Positions 9,396-19,260 of a DNA stretch of 64,000 nt are shown here, in pieces. The first letter of the stretch is position 1, and every line of letters begins with the position of its first letter. The position numbers were made by a program, and so were the translations under genes. The DNA is taken from positions 806,001 through 870,000 of the forward strand of contig NC_015138.1 in the NCBI RefSeq assembly GCF_000176855.2, read 5' to 3'. Under the pieces are notes generated by a model. It had not been told where the DNA came from, did no database searches, and was given only the letters and a program-made list of their open reading frames with translations. This DNA comes from Paracidovorax avenae ATCC 19860. Its GTDB lineage: Bacteria; Pseudomonadota; Gammaproteobacteria; Burkholderiales; Burkholderiaceae_C.

Positions 9396-9432
9396 TTTGC
9401 AATCAGCGCTAAGTCGTTGATTTCATTGCAAA
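9396..9432. repeat. inverted repeat upstream of the mraZ promoter
   Basis: TTTGCAAT (9396-9403) and ATTGCAAA (9425-9432) form a perfect 8-bp inverted repeat separated by 21 bases, ending 37 bases before the extended -10 of mraZ. The half-site spacing (29 bases) suits a regulator binding on one DNA face. No regulator can be named. A palindrome CATATATG sits just upstream at 9388-9395. Confidence 0.35.
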
Positions 9433-9469
9433 ACTTTGTTGCACCCGATCGTGCGACCGGGCCTTTTCC

Positions 9470-9478
9470 TGCTACAGT
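9470..9478 (+). promoter_or_regulatory. extended -10 promoter of the dcw cluster (Pmra)
   Basis: TGCTACAGT is a TGn-extended -10 element (-10 hexamer TACAGT at 9473-9478). No clear -35 lies at 16-18 bases, which is tolerable for extended -10 promoters. The predicted start of transcription is near 9485, about 80 bases before the mraZ start codon. Confidence 0.55.
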
Positions 9479-9510
9479 GCAAAAAAGTGCAATTAAGTGG
9501 TGAAAAGTGC
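9476..9510 (+). promoter_or_regulatory. MraZ-type operator: four 10-bp-spaced repeats
   Basis: AGTGC (9476), AGTGC (9486), AGTGG (9496) and AGTGC (9506) recur at exactly 10-base intervals, with A/T-rich spacers between the first copies. In E. coli and other bacteria MraZ represses its own promoter by binding direct repeats of TGGG-like pentamers at 10-base spacing. Here the repeats overlap the -10 box and the predicted transcription start, ideal for repression. The assignment rests on spacing, location and known MraZ biology; the GTG core differs from the E. coli GGG core. Confidence 0.7.
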
Positions 9511-9565
9511 CCTCCAACCCCGGTCTCCGCGGGAAGTGGCGGCGACAACCTGTCGGGGTCTAACG

Positions 9566-9994
9566 GTGTTTCAAGGGGCGTCATCGCTGAGTCTGGATGC
9601 GAAGGGTAGGCTTTCCGTGCCCACCCGGCATCGTGACGTCCTGAGCGCGACGGCCGGCGGGCAGCTCACCATCACCAAGCACCCGCACGGCTGCCTCATG
9701 GTCTTCCCCCGTCCCGAATGGGAAAAATTCCGCGAGCGCATCGCCGAGCTGCCGATGTCCGCCCAGTGGTGGAAGCGCATCTTCCTGGGCAATGCCCAGG
9801 ACGTGGAAATGGACGGTACGGGCCGCGTGCTCGTGGCGCCCGAACTGCGGCAGGCCGCGGGCATCACCAAGGACACCATGCTGCTGGGCATGGGCCACCA
9901 CTTCGAGCTCTGGGACAAGGCCACCTACGAGGCCCAGGAAGCCCAGGCCATGCAGGGCGAGATGCCCGAGGCCTTCAAGGACTTTTCTTTCTGA
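9566..9994 (+). CDS. mraZ: transcriptional regulator MraZ
   Basis: First gene of the dcw cluster; a 142-aa AbrB-fold DNA-binding protein that forms ring oligomers and represses its own operon. It has two MraZ domains, the first starting [21 protein letters not shown] and the second around [24 protein letters not shown]; the DAKGR and DGTGR signatures are both present. The GTG at 9566 was chosen because family members start M-F-Q-G-A right there. A GTG at 9497 in frame would add 23 unrelated residues and would lie inside the operator repeats. rsmH begins 5 bases after its stop. Confidence 0.93.
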   Translation: MFQGASSLSLDAKGRLSVPTRHRDVLSATAGGQLTITKHPHGCLMVFPRPEWEKFRERIAELPMSAQWWKRIFLGNAQDVEMDGTGRVLVAPELRQAAGITKDTMLLGMGHHFELWDKATYEAQEAQAMQGEMPEAFKDFSF

Positions 9995-9999
9995 AGGCC

Positions 10000-10935
10000 A
10001 TGGCGGACACCACGACACTGCTGCACACCACTGTCCTGCTGGACGAGGCGGTCGATGCCCTGCTGGGGGGCGCCGGCCCCTCGCCCGCCGGCGTCTGGAT
10101 CGACGCGACCTTCGGCCGGGGAGGGCACTCGCGCAGGATATTGGAGAGGCTGGGGCCGCAGGGCCGCCTCGTGGCTTTCGACAAAGACCCCGAGGCGATC
10201 CAGGAAGCAGCGCGCATCACCGATGCGCGCTTTTCCATTCGGCACGAGGGTTTCCGCCACCTGGCCGAGCTGCCCGAGCGCAGCGCGGCCGGCATCCTCA
10301 TGGATCTCGGCGTGAGTTCGCCGCAGATCGACAGCCCTGGGCGCGGCTTCAGTTTCCGGTTCGACGGCCCCCTGGACATGCGCATGGACACCACGCGCGG
10401 CGAGAGCGTGGCCGACTGGCTGGCGACGGCCGACGTGGGGCAGATTGCGGAGGTGATTCGTGAATACGGTGAAGAACGGTTTGCTGGCCCCATTGCAAAG
10501 GCGATTGCTGCTCGGCGCGCGGAGCGCGGCCCGCTGCGCACCACTTCCGAGCTGGCCCAACTCGTGGCTGGCGCGGTCAAGACCCGCGAAGCCGGCCAGA
10601 ACCCCGCGACCCGGACCTTTCAGGCTCTTCGGATTTTCATCAACGCAGAACTTGAGGAGCTGCAGGCCGCGCTAGAGGCCAGCCTGCGCGTGCTCGCGCC
10701 GGGCGGCCGGCTCGCGGTCATCAGCTTCCACTCGCTCGAGGACCGCATCGTCAAGCAGTTCATCGCGCAGCACTCCAAGGAGGTGTACGACCGCCGCGCG
10801 CCGTTCGCCGCCCCGCAGCCGATGCGGCTGAAGGCGCTGGACCGCATCAAGCCGGGCGCCTCCGAGGTGGAGGCCAACCCGCGTGCGCGCAGCGCCGTGA
10901 TGCGCGTGGCCGAGCGCACGGAGTTGCCGGCATGA
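10000..10935 (+). CDS. rsmH: 16S rRNA (cytosine(1402)-N(4))-methyltransferase RsmH
   Basis: SAM-dependent enzyme (formerly MraW) that makes m4Cm1402 in the ribosomal P site together with RsmI. 311 aa, standard length. Seen: [13 protein letters not shown] near the start, motif [25 protein letters not shown], the signature [19 protein letters not shown], and the C-terminal [18 protein letters not shown]. Start is the ATG giving [16 protein letters not shown], 5 bases after mraZ; its coding sequence ends in an ATGA overlap with ftsL, so the two are translationally coupled. Confidence 0.96.
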   Translation: MADTTTLLHTTVLLDEAVDALLGGAGPSPAGVWIDATFGRGGHSRRILERLGPQGRLVAFDKDPEAIQEAARITDARFSIRHEGFRHLAELPERSAAGILMDLGVSSPQIDSPGRGFSFRFDGPLDMRMDTTRGESVADWLATADVGQIAEVIREYGEERFAGPIAKAIAARRAERGPLRTTSELAQLVAGAVKTREAGQNPATRTFQALRIFINAELEELQAALEASLRVLAPGGRLAVISFHSLEDRIVKQFIAQHSKEVYDRRAPFAAPQPMRLKALDRIKPGASEVEANPRARSAVMRVAERTELPA

Positions 10936-11270
10936 CGCGCCTGAGCCTCGTGCTGCTGCTGGGCGTGCTGGCCAGCGCGCTCTACCTCGTGCGCACGCAG
11001 TACGAGTCGCGCCTGCTGTTCACCGAACTGGACCGCGCCATCGGCGAATCCCGCCGCCTGGAGACGGAGCACCAGCGGCTGCAGGTCGAAAAGCGCGCCC
11101 AGGCCACCCCGCTACGGGTGGAGAAGCTCGCGCGCGACCGCCTGCAGATGCGCACCGCCACGCCTGCCATCACCCAGTACGTGACGGACGACGGCACGCC
11201 CGTGCCGACCCCCACCGCGCCGGCAGCGGGTGCCTCCGTTGCCACGGCACCTGCGGGAGTACGCCGATGA
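10932..11270 (+). CDS. ftsL: cell division protein FtsL
   Basis: Bitopic division protein of the FtsQ-FtsL-FtsB complex, which activates FtsW-FtsI. 112 aa. One N-terminal membrane span (about residues 4-20, [17 protein letters not shown]) with almost no cytoplasmic tail, then a coiled-coil (about 25-65, rich in Glu/Arg/Leu) ending in RDRLQMRT, and a Pro/Ala/Thr-rich C-terminus. Sequence conservation is low in this family; the assignment rests on topology, coiled coil and the position between rsmH and ftsI. Overlaps both neighbours by four bases. Confidence 0.9.
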   Translation: MTRLSLVLLLGVLASALYLVRTQYESRLLFTELDRAIGESRRLETEHQRLQVEKRAQATPLRVEKLARDRLQMRTATPAITQYVTDDGTPVPTPTAPAAGASVATAPAGVRR

Positions 11271-13012
11271 GCCGCAGCGTCCTCTACACCTCCAGCCCGC
11301 TGCTCGCGAGCAAGACGCCCGTCTGGCGCAGCAAATTCATCGTCGCCATGGTGGCGCTGGGCTTCCTGGGGCTGGCCGGGCGCGCGGCATACGTGCAGGT
11401 GTTCGGCAACGACTTCTTCCAGCGCCAGGGCGAAGTGCGCTTCGCGCGCACGCTGGAGCTGCCCGCCAACCGCGGCCGCATCCTGGACCGCAACGGGCTC
11501 ATCCTCGCCTCCAGCGTGCCCGCCGCCAGCATCTGGGCCATTCCGGAAGACGTGGAACAGGACAAGCCCGAGGTGCAGGCCAAGCTGCGGCAGCTGGCCA
11601 GGCTGCTGGAGATGCCGCTGTCCGCCCTGCAGGCGAAGCTGGCCGACGAGGACAAGACCTTCGTCTGGATCAAGCGGCAGCTCGACTGGGAGGTGGGCCA
11701 GCAGATCGCCGCCCTGGACATCAAGGGCATCTACCAGCGCAAGGAATACAAGCGCCAGTACCCCGAGGGCGAGTCGGCCGCGCACGTGGTCGGCTTCACC
11801 AACGTGGAAGACCATGGCCAGGAGGGCATGGAACTGGCGTTCGACAAGGAACTGGCCGGCAAGCCCGGCTCGCGGCGCGTCATCAAGGACCGCCTGGGCC
11901 GCGTCGTGGAGGGCGTGGGGGCCGAGGTGCCCCCCGTGGATGGCAAGGACATGCAGCTGTCGATCGACAGCAAGGTGCAGTTCTTCGCCTACCAGAAGCT
12001 GCGCGACCAGGTGGCGCTGCACAAGGCCAAGGCGGGCAGCGTGGTCGTGATCGATGCGCACACCGGCGAGCTGCTGGCGCTGGCCAACTACCCGAGCTAC
12101 GTGCCCGACAAGCGGCAGAACCTGACCGGCGAGCAGTTGCGCAACCGCGCCATCACCGACGTGTTCGAACCCGGCTCGACCATGAAGCCGTTCACCATCG
12201 GCCTGGCGCTCGAGACCGGCCGCGTGCGGCCCGACACCATCATCGACACCAATCCCGGGCGCGTCACGATCACGGGCTCCACCATCTCCGACACCCACAA
12301 CTACGGGGTGCTCACGGTGGAAGGCGTGATCCAGAAGTCCAGCAACGTGGGCACGACCAAGATCGCCATGCAGATGCCGGCCAAGGAGATGTGGGAAACC
12401 TTCTCCGCCGCGGGATTCGGCCAGAAGCCGCAGATCCATTTCCCCGGCGTGGTGAGCGGCCGGCTGCGCCCCTACAAGACCTGGCGCCCGGTGGAGCAGG
12501 CCACCATGGCGTACGGCTACGGCCTCTCGGCCAGCCTGCTGCAGATGGCACGTTCCTATACGGTGTTCGCCAACGGCGGCAAGATCATTCCCGCCACCAT
12601 GCTCAAGACGAGCGAGCCCGCCGTGGGCGTGCCGGTGTTCTCCGAGCGTACTGCCTCCCAGATCCGCAAGATGCTGCAGATGGCCGCCGGTCCCGGAGGC
12701 ACGGGCCAGCAGGCGCAGACCGTGGGTTACTCCGTCGGTGGCAAGTCGGGCACGGCGCGCAAGCAGGTCGGCAAGAGCTATGCCTCGGGCAAGTACCGGG
12801 CCTGGTTCACCGGCATGGCCCCCATCGACAAGCCGCGCATCATCGTCGCCGTGATGATCGACGAGCCCAGTGCCGGCTCGTTCTACGGCGGCGCCGTGGC
12901 TGCGCCGGTGTTCAGCGAAGTCGTGCAGCAGACGCTGCGCATGATGGGCGTGGCGCCGGACATGGCCGTCAAGCCCCGGATCGTCTCCAACGGCGTGGAG
13001 GAGTCGCTATGA
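11267..13012 (+). CDS. ftsI: peptidoglycan D,D-transpeptidase FtsI (PBP3)
   Basis: Septal class B penicillin-binding protein that cross-links peptidoglycan with FtsW. 581 aa. A short cytoplasmic N-terminus and one membrane anchor (about residues 21-42, FIVAMVALGFLGLAGRAAYVQVF) are followed by the pedestal domain (NRGRILDRNGLILASS) and the transpeptidase domain. Active-site motifs are intact: SxxK with Ser304 (STMK), SxN at 358-360 (SSN) and KSGT starting at Lys493. Neighbours ftsL and murE overlap by ATGA at each end. Confidence 0.96.
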   Translation: MSRSVLYTSSPLLASKTPVWRSKFIVAMVALGFLGLAGRAAYVQVFGNDFFQRQGEVRFARTLELPANRGRILDRNGLILASSVPAASIWAIPEDVEQDKPEVQAKLRQLARLLEMPLSALQAKLADEDKTFVWIKRQLDWEVGQQIAALDIKGIYQRKEYKRQYPEGESAAHVVGFTNVEDHGQEGMELAFDKELAGKPGSRRVIKDRLGRVVEGVGAEVPPVDGKDMQLSIDSKVQFFAYQKLRDQVALHKAKAGSVVVIDAHTGELLALANYPSYVPDKRQNLTGEQLRNRAITDVFEPGSTMKPFTIGLALETGRVRPDTIIDTNPGRVTITGSTISDTHNYGVLTVEGVIQKSSNVGTTKIAMQMPAKEMWETFSAAGFGQKPQIHFPGVVSGRLRPYKTWRPVEQATMAYGYGLSASLLQMARSYTVFANGGKIIPATMLKTSEPAVGVPVFSERTASQIRKMLQMAAGPGGTGQQAQTVGYSVGGKSGTARKQVGKSYASGKYRAWFTGMAPIDKPRIIVAVMIDEPSAGSFYGGAVAAPVFSEVVQQTLRMMGVAPDMAVKPRIVSNGVEESL

Positions 13013-14568
13013 CCGAGCCCCAGACCCCATCCGGGCACCCCACTCCCCCATTGCTCGGCTCCGTGCCGGAGGCGCTCGAATGGCTGCGCGCCCATGCCCC
13101 GCACGGCGCGCTGCGCACGGACAGCCGCCAGGTCGAACCCGGCGACATCTTCATCGCCTGGCCTGGCGCCGCCACCGACGGCCGCATGCACGTGGGCGAG
13201 GCGCTCGCGCGCGGCGCGGCCGCCTGCCTGGTGGAGCGCGAAGGCGTGGAGGCCTTCCGCTTCGGCGCCGAAGGCGTGGCGGCACTGCGCGACCTCAAGG
13301 CCGCCACGGGCCTGCTGGCCGCCGACTGGTTCGGCATGCCCACGCAGCGCCTGGACGTGGTGGCGGTGACCGGCACCAATGGCAAGACCAGCACCACCTG
13401 GTGGCTCGCCGATGCGCTGAACCAGCTGGCAGGCAGCGGGCTGGCCGCCCACGGCGGCTGCGGCCTGATCGGCACCCTGGGCGTGGGCGTGCCGCCTGAA
13501 CTGGAATGCACGGGCCTGACCACGCCCGATCCCGTGCGGCTGCAGCAGGCCTTTGCCGGCTTCGTGGCCAACGGGCTGGGCGCCTGCGCCATCGAGGCCT
13601 CGTCCATCGGGCTCGCGGAGCATCGCCTCGCTGGCATGCGCCTGCGCGTGGCCGTCTTCACCAATTTCACGCAGGACCACCTGGACTACCACGCGGGCAT
13701 GGCGGCCTACTGGCAGGCCAAGAGCGCGCTCTTCGACTGGCCCGGACTTCAGGCGGCGGTCGTGAACATCGACGATCCGCGCGGCGGAGAACTGGCGGAC
13801 ACGCTCGCACAGCGCCCCATCGACCTCTGGACCACCTCGATCACCGGCCCGGCCCGGCTGCAGGCCCGCGATATCACGTGGGGCGAGGGCGGCCTGCGCT
13901 TCACAGTGGCCGAAGGGGTGCAGGCCCACGTGCTGCAGACGCGCGTGATCGGCCACTACAACATCCACAACCTGCTCGCCGTGGTCGCCAGCCTGCGCGC
14001 GCTGGGTATCCCGCTGGAGCACGCCCTCTGGGCCTGCGCGCAGCTCGCGCCCGTGCCGGGCCGCATGGAACTCATCCACGAGCCGGACCAGCCCCTGGTG
14101 GCCGTGGACTACGCCCACACGCCCGATGCGCTCGAGCAGGCCCTGCAGGCGCTGCGCCCCGTGGCGGAGCAGCGCGGCGGGCGCCTGTGGTGCGTGTTCG
14201 GCTGCGGCGGCAACCGCGACCGCGCCAAGCGGCCGCTCATGGGCCGCATCGCGCAGCAGCGCGCCGACGCGGTGATCGTGACCAGCGACAACCCGCGCAA
14301 CGAGGCGCCGGGCGCCATCCTGCACGAGATCCTGCTGGGCACGGTCGCCGGCACCACGGTGCAGGCCGAGCCCGAGCGCGATGCCGCCATCGCGCGCGCC
14401 ATCGCCGAAGCCGATGGGCGCGACGTGGTGCTCATCGCCGGCAAGGGCCACGAGGACTACCAGGAGTCCGCGGGCGTGCGCCGGCCCTTCTCGGATGCCG
14501 CCCATGCGCGAGCCGCGCTGGCGCAGCGCGGGTCTGCGGCCGGCGCGGATGCGGGGGGCGCGGCATGA
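13009..14568 (+). CDS. murE: UDP-MurNAc-L-Ala-D-Glu:meso-diaminopimelate ligase MurE
   Basis: Cytoplasmic ATP-dependent Mur ligase adding the third stem-peptide residue. 519 aa. The P-loop is GTNGKT (residues 122-127). The DNPR motif (Asp427-Arg430, in VTSDNPRNEAPG) is typical of enzymes that select meso-diaminopimelate rather than lysine. Other Mur blocks: LRTDSRQVEPGDIFIAWPG, TNFTQDHLDYH and VDYAHTPDALEQAL. A Pro-rich N-terminus of about 15 residues is slightly longer than usual. Starts with an ATGA overlap with ftsI and ends likewise into murF. Confidence 0.96.
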   Translation: MTEPQTPSGHPTPPLLGSVPEALEWLRAHAPHGALRTDSRQVEPGDIFIAWPGAATDGRMHVGEALARGAAACLVEREGVEAFRFGAEGVAALRDLKAATGLLAADWFGMPTQRLDVVAVTGTNGKTSTTWWLADALNQLAGSGLAAHGGCGLIGTLGVGVPPELECTGLTTPDPVRLQQAFAGFVANGLGACAIEASSIGLAEHRLAGMRLRVAVFTNFTQDHLDYHAGMAAYWQAKSALFDWPGLQAAVVNIDDPRGGELADTLAQRPIDLWTTSITGPARLQARDITWGEGGLRFTVAEGVQAHVLQTRVIGHYNIHNLLAVVASLRALGIPLEHALWACAQLAPVPGRMELIHEPDQPLVAVDYAHTPDALEQALQALRPVAEQRGGRLWCVFGCGGNRDRAKRPLMGRIAQQRADAVIVTSDNPRNEAPGAILHEILLGTVAGTTVQAEPERDAAIARAIAEADGRDVVLIAGKGHEDYQESAGVRRPFSDAAHARAALAQRGSAAGADAGGAA

Positions 14569-16076
14569 GCGGCACTCCGATGCTCACGCTGCAGCAGGCG
14601 CACGCGCTCGTGCAGGCCCGCATTCCGCAGGCGCGCCTCGTGGGCGGGCCGGATGCGCTGCAGCTGCCGCTGGGCCGCGTGCACACCGACACGCGCACGC
14701 TGCAGGCGGGCGACCTGTTCGTGGCGCTGCGGGGCGAGCGTTTCGACGCCAATGAATTCCTCGCGCAGGCGCGTGCGGGCGGTGCGGCAGCGGCCCTGGC
14801 CCACCCGGGCCGGCTGGAGGCCGCGGGCCTGCCCGGCATCGAGGTGCCCGACACCCTGGCTGCCCTGGGCGCGCTGGCGGCGGGCTGGCGCGCGCGCCTC
14901 GACCTGCCCCTGATCGGCGTCACGGGCAGCAACGGCAAGACCACCGTCACGCAGATGACCGCGGCGGTGCTGCGCGCCTGGAAGGGCGACGCTGCATTTG
15001 CAACGCAAGGCAACTTCAACAACGACATCGGCGTGCCGCTGATGCTGCTGCGCCTGCGCGCCGCGCACGAGGCCGCGGTGATCGAGCTCGGCATGAACCA
15101 CCCGGGCGAGATCGCGGTGCTGGCCGGCATCGCGCAGCCTACGGTCGCACTGGTCAACAACGCCCAGCGCGAGCACCTCGAATTCATGCACACGGTGCGG
15201 GCGGTGGCAGAGGAGAACGGCTCGGTGATCTCCGCGCTGCCAGCCGGCGGCGTGGCGGTGTTTCCGGCGGACGATGCCTATGCACCGCTCTGGCGCGGCC
15301 TGGCCGGCGCGCGCCGCTGCCTCGCGTTCGGCATGGAGCCCGGCTCCGCCGCGGGCGTACGCTGCACCCGGGCGCACTGGGAAGCCGGCGCCTGGAACGT
15401 ACACATCGACACGCCCCTGGGCGGATTCGATGGCACCGTGCGCATCGCAGGGCGCCACAACGTGGCCAACGCACTGGCCGCCACGGCCTGCGCGCTGGCC
15501 GCCGGGGCTCCGCTCGATGCCATCGCGCGCGGCCTCGCGGCCTTCGAGCCGGTGAAGGGCCGCTCGCGCGCCTTCACGGCCGCGGTGCCGCAGCCGGGCG
15601 GCGGCTCCCGCCGGATCACGGCCGTGGACGACACCTACAACGCCAACCCCGACTCCATGCACGCGGCCATCGACGTGCTGGGCGAACTGCCCGGCCCGCG
15701 GCTGCTGGTGATGGGCGACATGGGTGAGGTGGGCGACCAGGGCCCGCAGTTCCACGCGGAAGCGGGATCGCATGCGCGCGACCGCGGCATCGAGCGGCTG
15801 TTCGCGCTGGGAGCGCTCGGCATTCACGCCGTGCAGGCCTTCGGGCCGCAGGCACGGCATTTCGACGACATGGCATCGCTGCTCGCGGCGGTGCGGGAAG
15901 CCGCGCCCTCGGCGGGCAGCGTGCTGGTGAAGGGATCGCGGTTCATGAAGATGGAACAGGTGGTGCAGGCGCTGGAGGCGCCGGATGCGGAGTCGCAGAT
16001 CCACCCCGGGGGCAGCGGCCATGGCGCTGCAGCAGGTGCACGCGCCGCCGCGCAAGGGGGGGCCGCATGCTCCTGA
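14565..16076 (+). CDS. murF: UDP-MurNAc-tripeptide:D-Ala-D-Ala ligase MurF
   Basis: Completes the UDP-MurNAc-pentapeptide by adding D-Ala-D-Ala made by Ddl. 503 aa, slightly longer than E. coli (452). Seen: [26 protein letters not shown]-loop [42 protein letters not shown] and [16 protein letters not shown]. The extra length is mostly a C-terminal tail ([12 protein letters not shown] and an Ala/Gly-rich run), which overlaps the start of mraY by 10 bases. Confidence 0.96.
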   Translation: MSGTPMLTLQQAHALVQARIPQARLVGGPDALQLPLGRVHTDTRTLQAGDLFVALRGERFDANEFLAQARAGGAAAALAHPGRLEAAGLPGIEVPDTLAALGALAAGWRARLDLPLIGVTGSNGKTTVTQMTAAVLRAWKGDAAFATQGNFNNDIGVPLMLLRLRAAHEAAVIELGMNHPGEIAVLAGIAQPTVALVNNAQREHLEFMHTVRAVAEENGSVISALPAGGVAVFPADDAYAPLWRGLAGARRCLAFGMEPGSAAGVRCTRAHWEAGAWNVHIDTPLGGFDGTVRIAGRHNVANALAATACALAAGAPLDAIARGLAAFEPVKGRSRAFTAAVPQPGGGSRRITAVDDTYNANPDSMHAAIDVLGELPGPRLLVMGDMGEVGDQGPQFHAEAGSHARDRGIERLFALGALGIHAVQAFGPQARHFDDMASLLAAVREAAPSAGSVLVKGSRFMKMEQVVQALEAPDAESQIHPGGSGHGAAAGARAAAQGGAACS

Positions 16077-17245
16077 TGCTGTCCCAGTGGCTGCAGGGCC
16101 TGTCGCCCGAATTCGGCTTCTTCCGCGTCTTCCAGTACCTCACCTTCCGTGCGGTGATGGCGGCCATGACGGCGCTGCTCATCGGGCTCCTGGCGGGCCC
16201 GAAGGTGATCCGCATGCTCACCGCGCTCAAGATCGGCCAGCCGATCCGCGGCTACGCGATGGAGTCGCACCTGTCCAAGAGCGGCACGCCCACCATGGGC
16301 GGCGTGCTCATCCTGGGCGCGATCGCCATCTCCACGCTGCTGTGGTTCGACCTGTCCAACCGCTTCGTCTGGGTGGTGCTGGCCGTCACCCTGGGCTTCG
16401 GCGCCATCGGCTGGGTGGACGACTGGCGCAAGGTCGTGCGCAAGGACCCGGAAGGCATGCGCTCGCGCGAGAAGTACTTCTGGCAGTCCGTCATCGGCAT
16501 CGTGGCTGCGCTCTACCTGGTGTTCTGCATTTCCGAGAACTCGAACGCGCGCGTGTTCGAACTCTTCATCACCTGGATCCAGTCGGGCTTCTCTATGGAC
16601 CTGCCGCCCCAGGCGGGCCTGCTCGTGCCGTTCTTCAAGGAAGTGAGCTATCCGCTGGGCGTGCTGGGCTTCGTGATCCTGACCTACCTCGTCATCGTGG
16701 GCTCCAGCAACGCGGTCAACCTGACCGACGGCCTGGACGGCCTGGCCATCATGCCGGTGGTCATGGTGGGCGCCTCCCTGGGGGTGTTCGCCTATGTCAC
16801 GGGCAGTTCGGTGTATTCCAAGTACCTGCTCTTTCCGAACATCGCCGGTGCCGGCGAACTGCTGATCTTCTGCTCGGCCATGGCCGGCGCGGGGCTGGCC
16901 TTCCTGTGGTTCAACACCCATCCGGCGCAGGTCTTCATGGGCGACGTGGGCGCACTCGCGCTGGGCGGCGCCCTGGGCACCATCGCCGTGATCGTGCGCC
17001 AGGAAATCGTGCTGGCCATCATGGGCGGCATCTTCGTGGTCGAGGCCCTCTCGGTGATGCTGCAGGTCACCTGGTTCAAGTACACCAAGCGCCGCTACGG
17101 CGAGGGCCGGCGCCTGCTCAAGATGGCGCCGCTGCACCACCACTTCGAGAAGAGCGGCTGGAAGGAGACGCAGGTCGTCGTGCGCTTCTGGATCATCACC
17201 ATGCTGCTGTGCCTGATCGGCCTCACCACGCTCAAGCTGCGATGA
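16067..17245 (+). CDS. mraY: phospho-MurNAc-pentapeptide transferase MraY
   Basis: Integral membrane enzyme that transfers phospho-MurNAc-pentapeptide to undecaprenyl phosphate, forming lipid I. 392 aa with about ten membrane spans. Catalytic and signature blocks: SGTPTMGG, the Mg-binding [39 protein letters not shown], and [13 protein letters not shown] near the C-terminus. The start overlaps murF by 10 bases; a second ATG three codons later is possible. Ends with ATGA into murD. Confidence 0.96.
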   Translation: MLLMLSQWLQGLSPEFGFFRVFQYLTFRAVMAAMTALLIGLLAGPKVIRMLTALKIGQPIRGYAMESHLSKSGTPTMGGVLILGAIAISTLLWFDLSNRFVWVVLAVTLGFGAIGWVDDWRKVVRKDPEGMRSREKYFWQSVIGIVAALYLVFCISENSNARVFELFITWIQSGFSMDLPPQAGLLVPFFKEVSYPLGVLGFVILTYLVIVGSSNAVNLTDGLDGLAIMPVVMVGASLGVFAYVTGSSVYSKYLLFPNIAGAGELLIFCSAMAGAGLAFLWFNTHPAQVFMGDVGALALGGALGTIAVIVRQEIVLAIMGGIFVVEALSVMLQVTWFKYTKRRYGEGRRLLKMAPLHHHFEKSGWKETQVVVRFWIITMLLCLIGLTTLKLR

Positions 17246-19260
17246 ACCCGACCGATCGCGACCTCCATCCCGCCACCGGCGCCCCCCTGGGCGCCGAAGC
17301 CGCGCCATGGCCCCGTCCTGCTGCCGTGGCGGAGGAAGCGCCTGCGCCTGCCGACATTCCTGCGGCAGCGGGCGCGGCAGCCGAAAGCCCGGCCGGGGAA
17401 AGCGCGCCAACGCTCGCCACCGAAGCCATCGCCGCCGACAACGACGCTCTGGTTGCCGCGGAAGCGGGAAGCAGCCCGGAGCCGGTGGCAGAGACCGGTG
17501 AGAAGCCGGTGGCGCTGGCAGACGGATTCGACATGACCGCGCCGCGCGTTTCCGCGGCGCAGGCGGCCGCGGAGTTCGTGGCCCGCATCTTCGCGGATGT
17601 CCAGGCCGAGGCCTCCCCGGCCACCGATGCCGCAGATGCGGGCGAGGCACCCGTGGGCGATGCTGCCGGCGCGGAGTCTCCGGCGGATGGCGGCGAGCCC
17701 GCGGAACCCCTCGGCCGTCCCGCCGACACGCTGCGCCCGCTGGCGGGCCGTCGCATCCTCATCCTGGGGCTGGGCGCATCGGGCCTGGCGATGGCGCGCT
17801 GGTGCGTGCGCTGCGGCGCCGAGGACGTGACCGTGGCCGATACCCGCGAGGCACCGCCGCGGCTGGCCGTGCTGCAATCCGAACTGCCCGGTGTGCGCTT
17901 CGTCGCGGGCGCGTTCGACGCGTCGCTGGTGCAGGGCCGCGGGCTGCATGCCATCTACCGTTCACCGGGCCTCGCGCCCGATACGGTGGCTCCGGTGTTC
18001 ACCGCGGCCGCCGCCGAGGAAGGCATCGCCACCGGGGGCGAGCTCAGCCTTTTCTCCATGGCGCTGGCTGCGCTCAGGGAATCCCACGGCTACGCGCCCG
18101 CTGTGCTGGCCATCACCGGCACCAACGGCAAGACCACGGTAACCTCGCTCACCGGCCTGCTCGTCGAATGCGCGGGACGCTCGGTGGCCGTGGCCGGCAA
18201 CATCGGCCCGACCCTGCTCGACACCCTGGGCCGCCACCTCGATGCCGACACCCTGCCGCAAGCCTGGGTGCTGGAACTCTCCAGCTTCCAGCTCGACGGC
18301 GCGACCGGCTTCGAGCCCACCGCGGCGACCGTGCTCAACATCACCCAGGACCACCTCGACTGGCACGGCGACATGCAGGCCTATGCACGCGCCAAGGCCC
18401 GGATCTTCGGCCAGTCCGGCCTCATGGTGCTCAACCGCGAGGACGCCGCCGTGATGGACATGCTGCCGCCACCCGTGCGCGTGAAGCTGCAGAAGCCGCA
18501 GCTGCGCGCCCATGTGACCTTCGGTGCCGACATGCCCCAGCGGCCGGGGGATTTCGGCATCGAGACCGTCAACGGCATGGCCTGGCTGGTGCGCGCGCAG
18601 GAATCCGACGAGACGGCGAAGCGCACGCGCAGCCATGCCGAGGAAGACTTGCACATCCAGCGCCTGATGCCGGCCGACGCACTGCGCATCCGCGGCCGCC
18701 ACAACGCCGTGAACGCGCTGGCCGCGCTGGCGCTCGCGCATGCGGCCGGCTGCCCGTTCGCCCCCATGCTCTACGCCCTGCGCGAGTACCGCGGCGAGCC
18801 GCACCGCGTGGAGCCCCTGGGCCGCGTGAACGAGGTGGAGTATTTCGACGACAGCAAGGGCACCAACGTGGGCGCCACGGTGGCCGCGCTGGGCGGCCTG
18901 GGTGCCGACCGCCGCGTCGTGGTGATCCTGGGCGGCGACGGCAAGGGCCAGGACTTCTCGCCGCTGGCCATGCCGGTGTCGCGCTACGTGCGCGCCGCCG
19001 TGCTCATCGGCCGCGACGCGCCGCAGATCCGTGCCGCCCTGCGGGATGCGGGCGTGCCGCTGGTCGACGCGCCCACGCTGCCGGAGGCCGTGCGCCTGGC
19101 CGCGCAGCGGGCCCATGCGGGCGATGCGGTGCTGATGTCGCCCGCCTGCGCGAGCTTCGACATGTTCCGCAACTACGAACACCGCGCCGAGGTGTTCCGC
19201 GAGGCCGTCCAGGCGCTCGCGGACGAGGCCGGACAGGCACTGGAAGGGGGGCTGGCATGA
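17242..19260 (+). CDS. murD: UDP-MurNAc-L-Ala:D-Glu ligase MurD with a long N-terminal extension
   Basis: Adds D-glutamate to UDP-MurNAc-L-Ala. At 672 aa it is much longer than the usual 440-510. The recognisable MurD core starts only at residue 167 ([21 protein letters not shown]); P-loop GTNGKTT at 293-299, then [42 protein letters not shown] and the C-terminal [12 protein letters not shown]. Residues 1-166 are low-complexity Ala/Pro/Glu, with one more ordered stretch near 98-125 ([20 protein letters not shown]). The first ATG is the ATGA overlap with mraY, as at nearly every junction here; internal ATG codons, such as Met98, could be real starts. The open frame through the extension supports, but does not prove, that it is translated. 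Confidence 0.93.
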   Translation: MNPTDRDLHPATGAPLGAEAAPWPRPAAVAEEAPAPADIPAAAGAAAESPAGESAPTLATEAIAADNDALVAAEAGSSPEPVAETGEKPVALADGFDMTAPRVSAAQAAAEFVARIFADVQAEASPATDAADAGEAPVGDAAGAESPADGGEPAEPLGRPADTLRPLAGRRILILGLGASGLAMARWCVRCGAEDVTVADTREAPPRLAVLQSELPGVRFVAGAFDASLVQGRGLHAIYRSPGLAPDTVAPVFTAAAAEEGIATGGELSLFSMALAALRESHGYAPAVLAITGTNGKTTVTSLTGLLVECAGRSVAVAGNIGPTLLDTLGRHLDADTLPQAWVLELSSFQLDGATGFEPTAATVLNITQDHLDWHGDMQAYARAKARIFGQSGLMVLNREDAAVMDMLPPPVRVKLQKPQLRAHVTFGADMPQRPGDFGIETVNGMAWLVRAQESDETAKRTRSHAEEDLHIQRLMPADALRIRGRHNAVNALAALALAHAAGCPFAPMLYALREYRGEPHRVEPLGRVNEVEYFDDSKGTNVGATVAALGGLGADRRVVVILGGDGKGQDFSPLAMPVSRYVRAAVLIGRDAPQIRAALRDAGVPLVDAPTLPEAVRLAAQRAHAGDAVLMSPACASFDMFRNYEHRAEVFREAVQALADEAGQALEGGLA

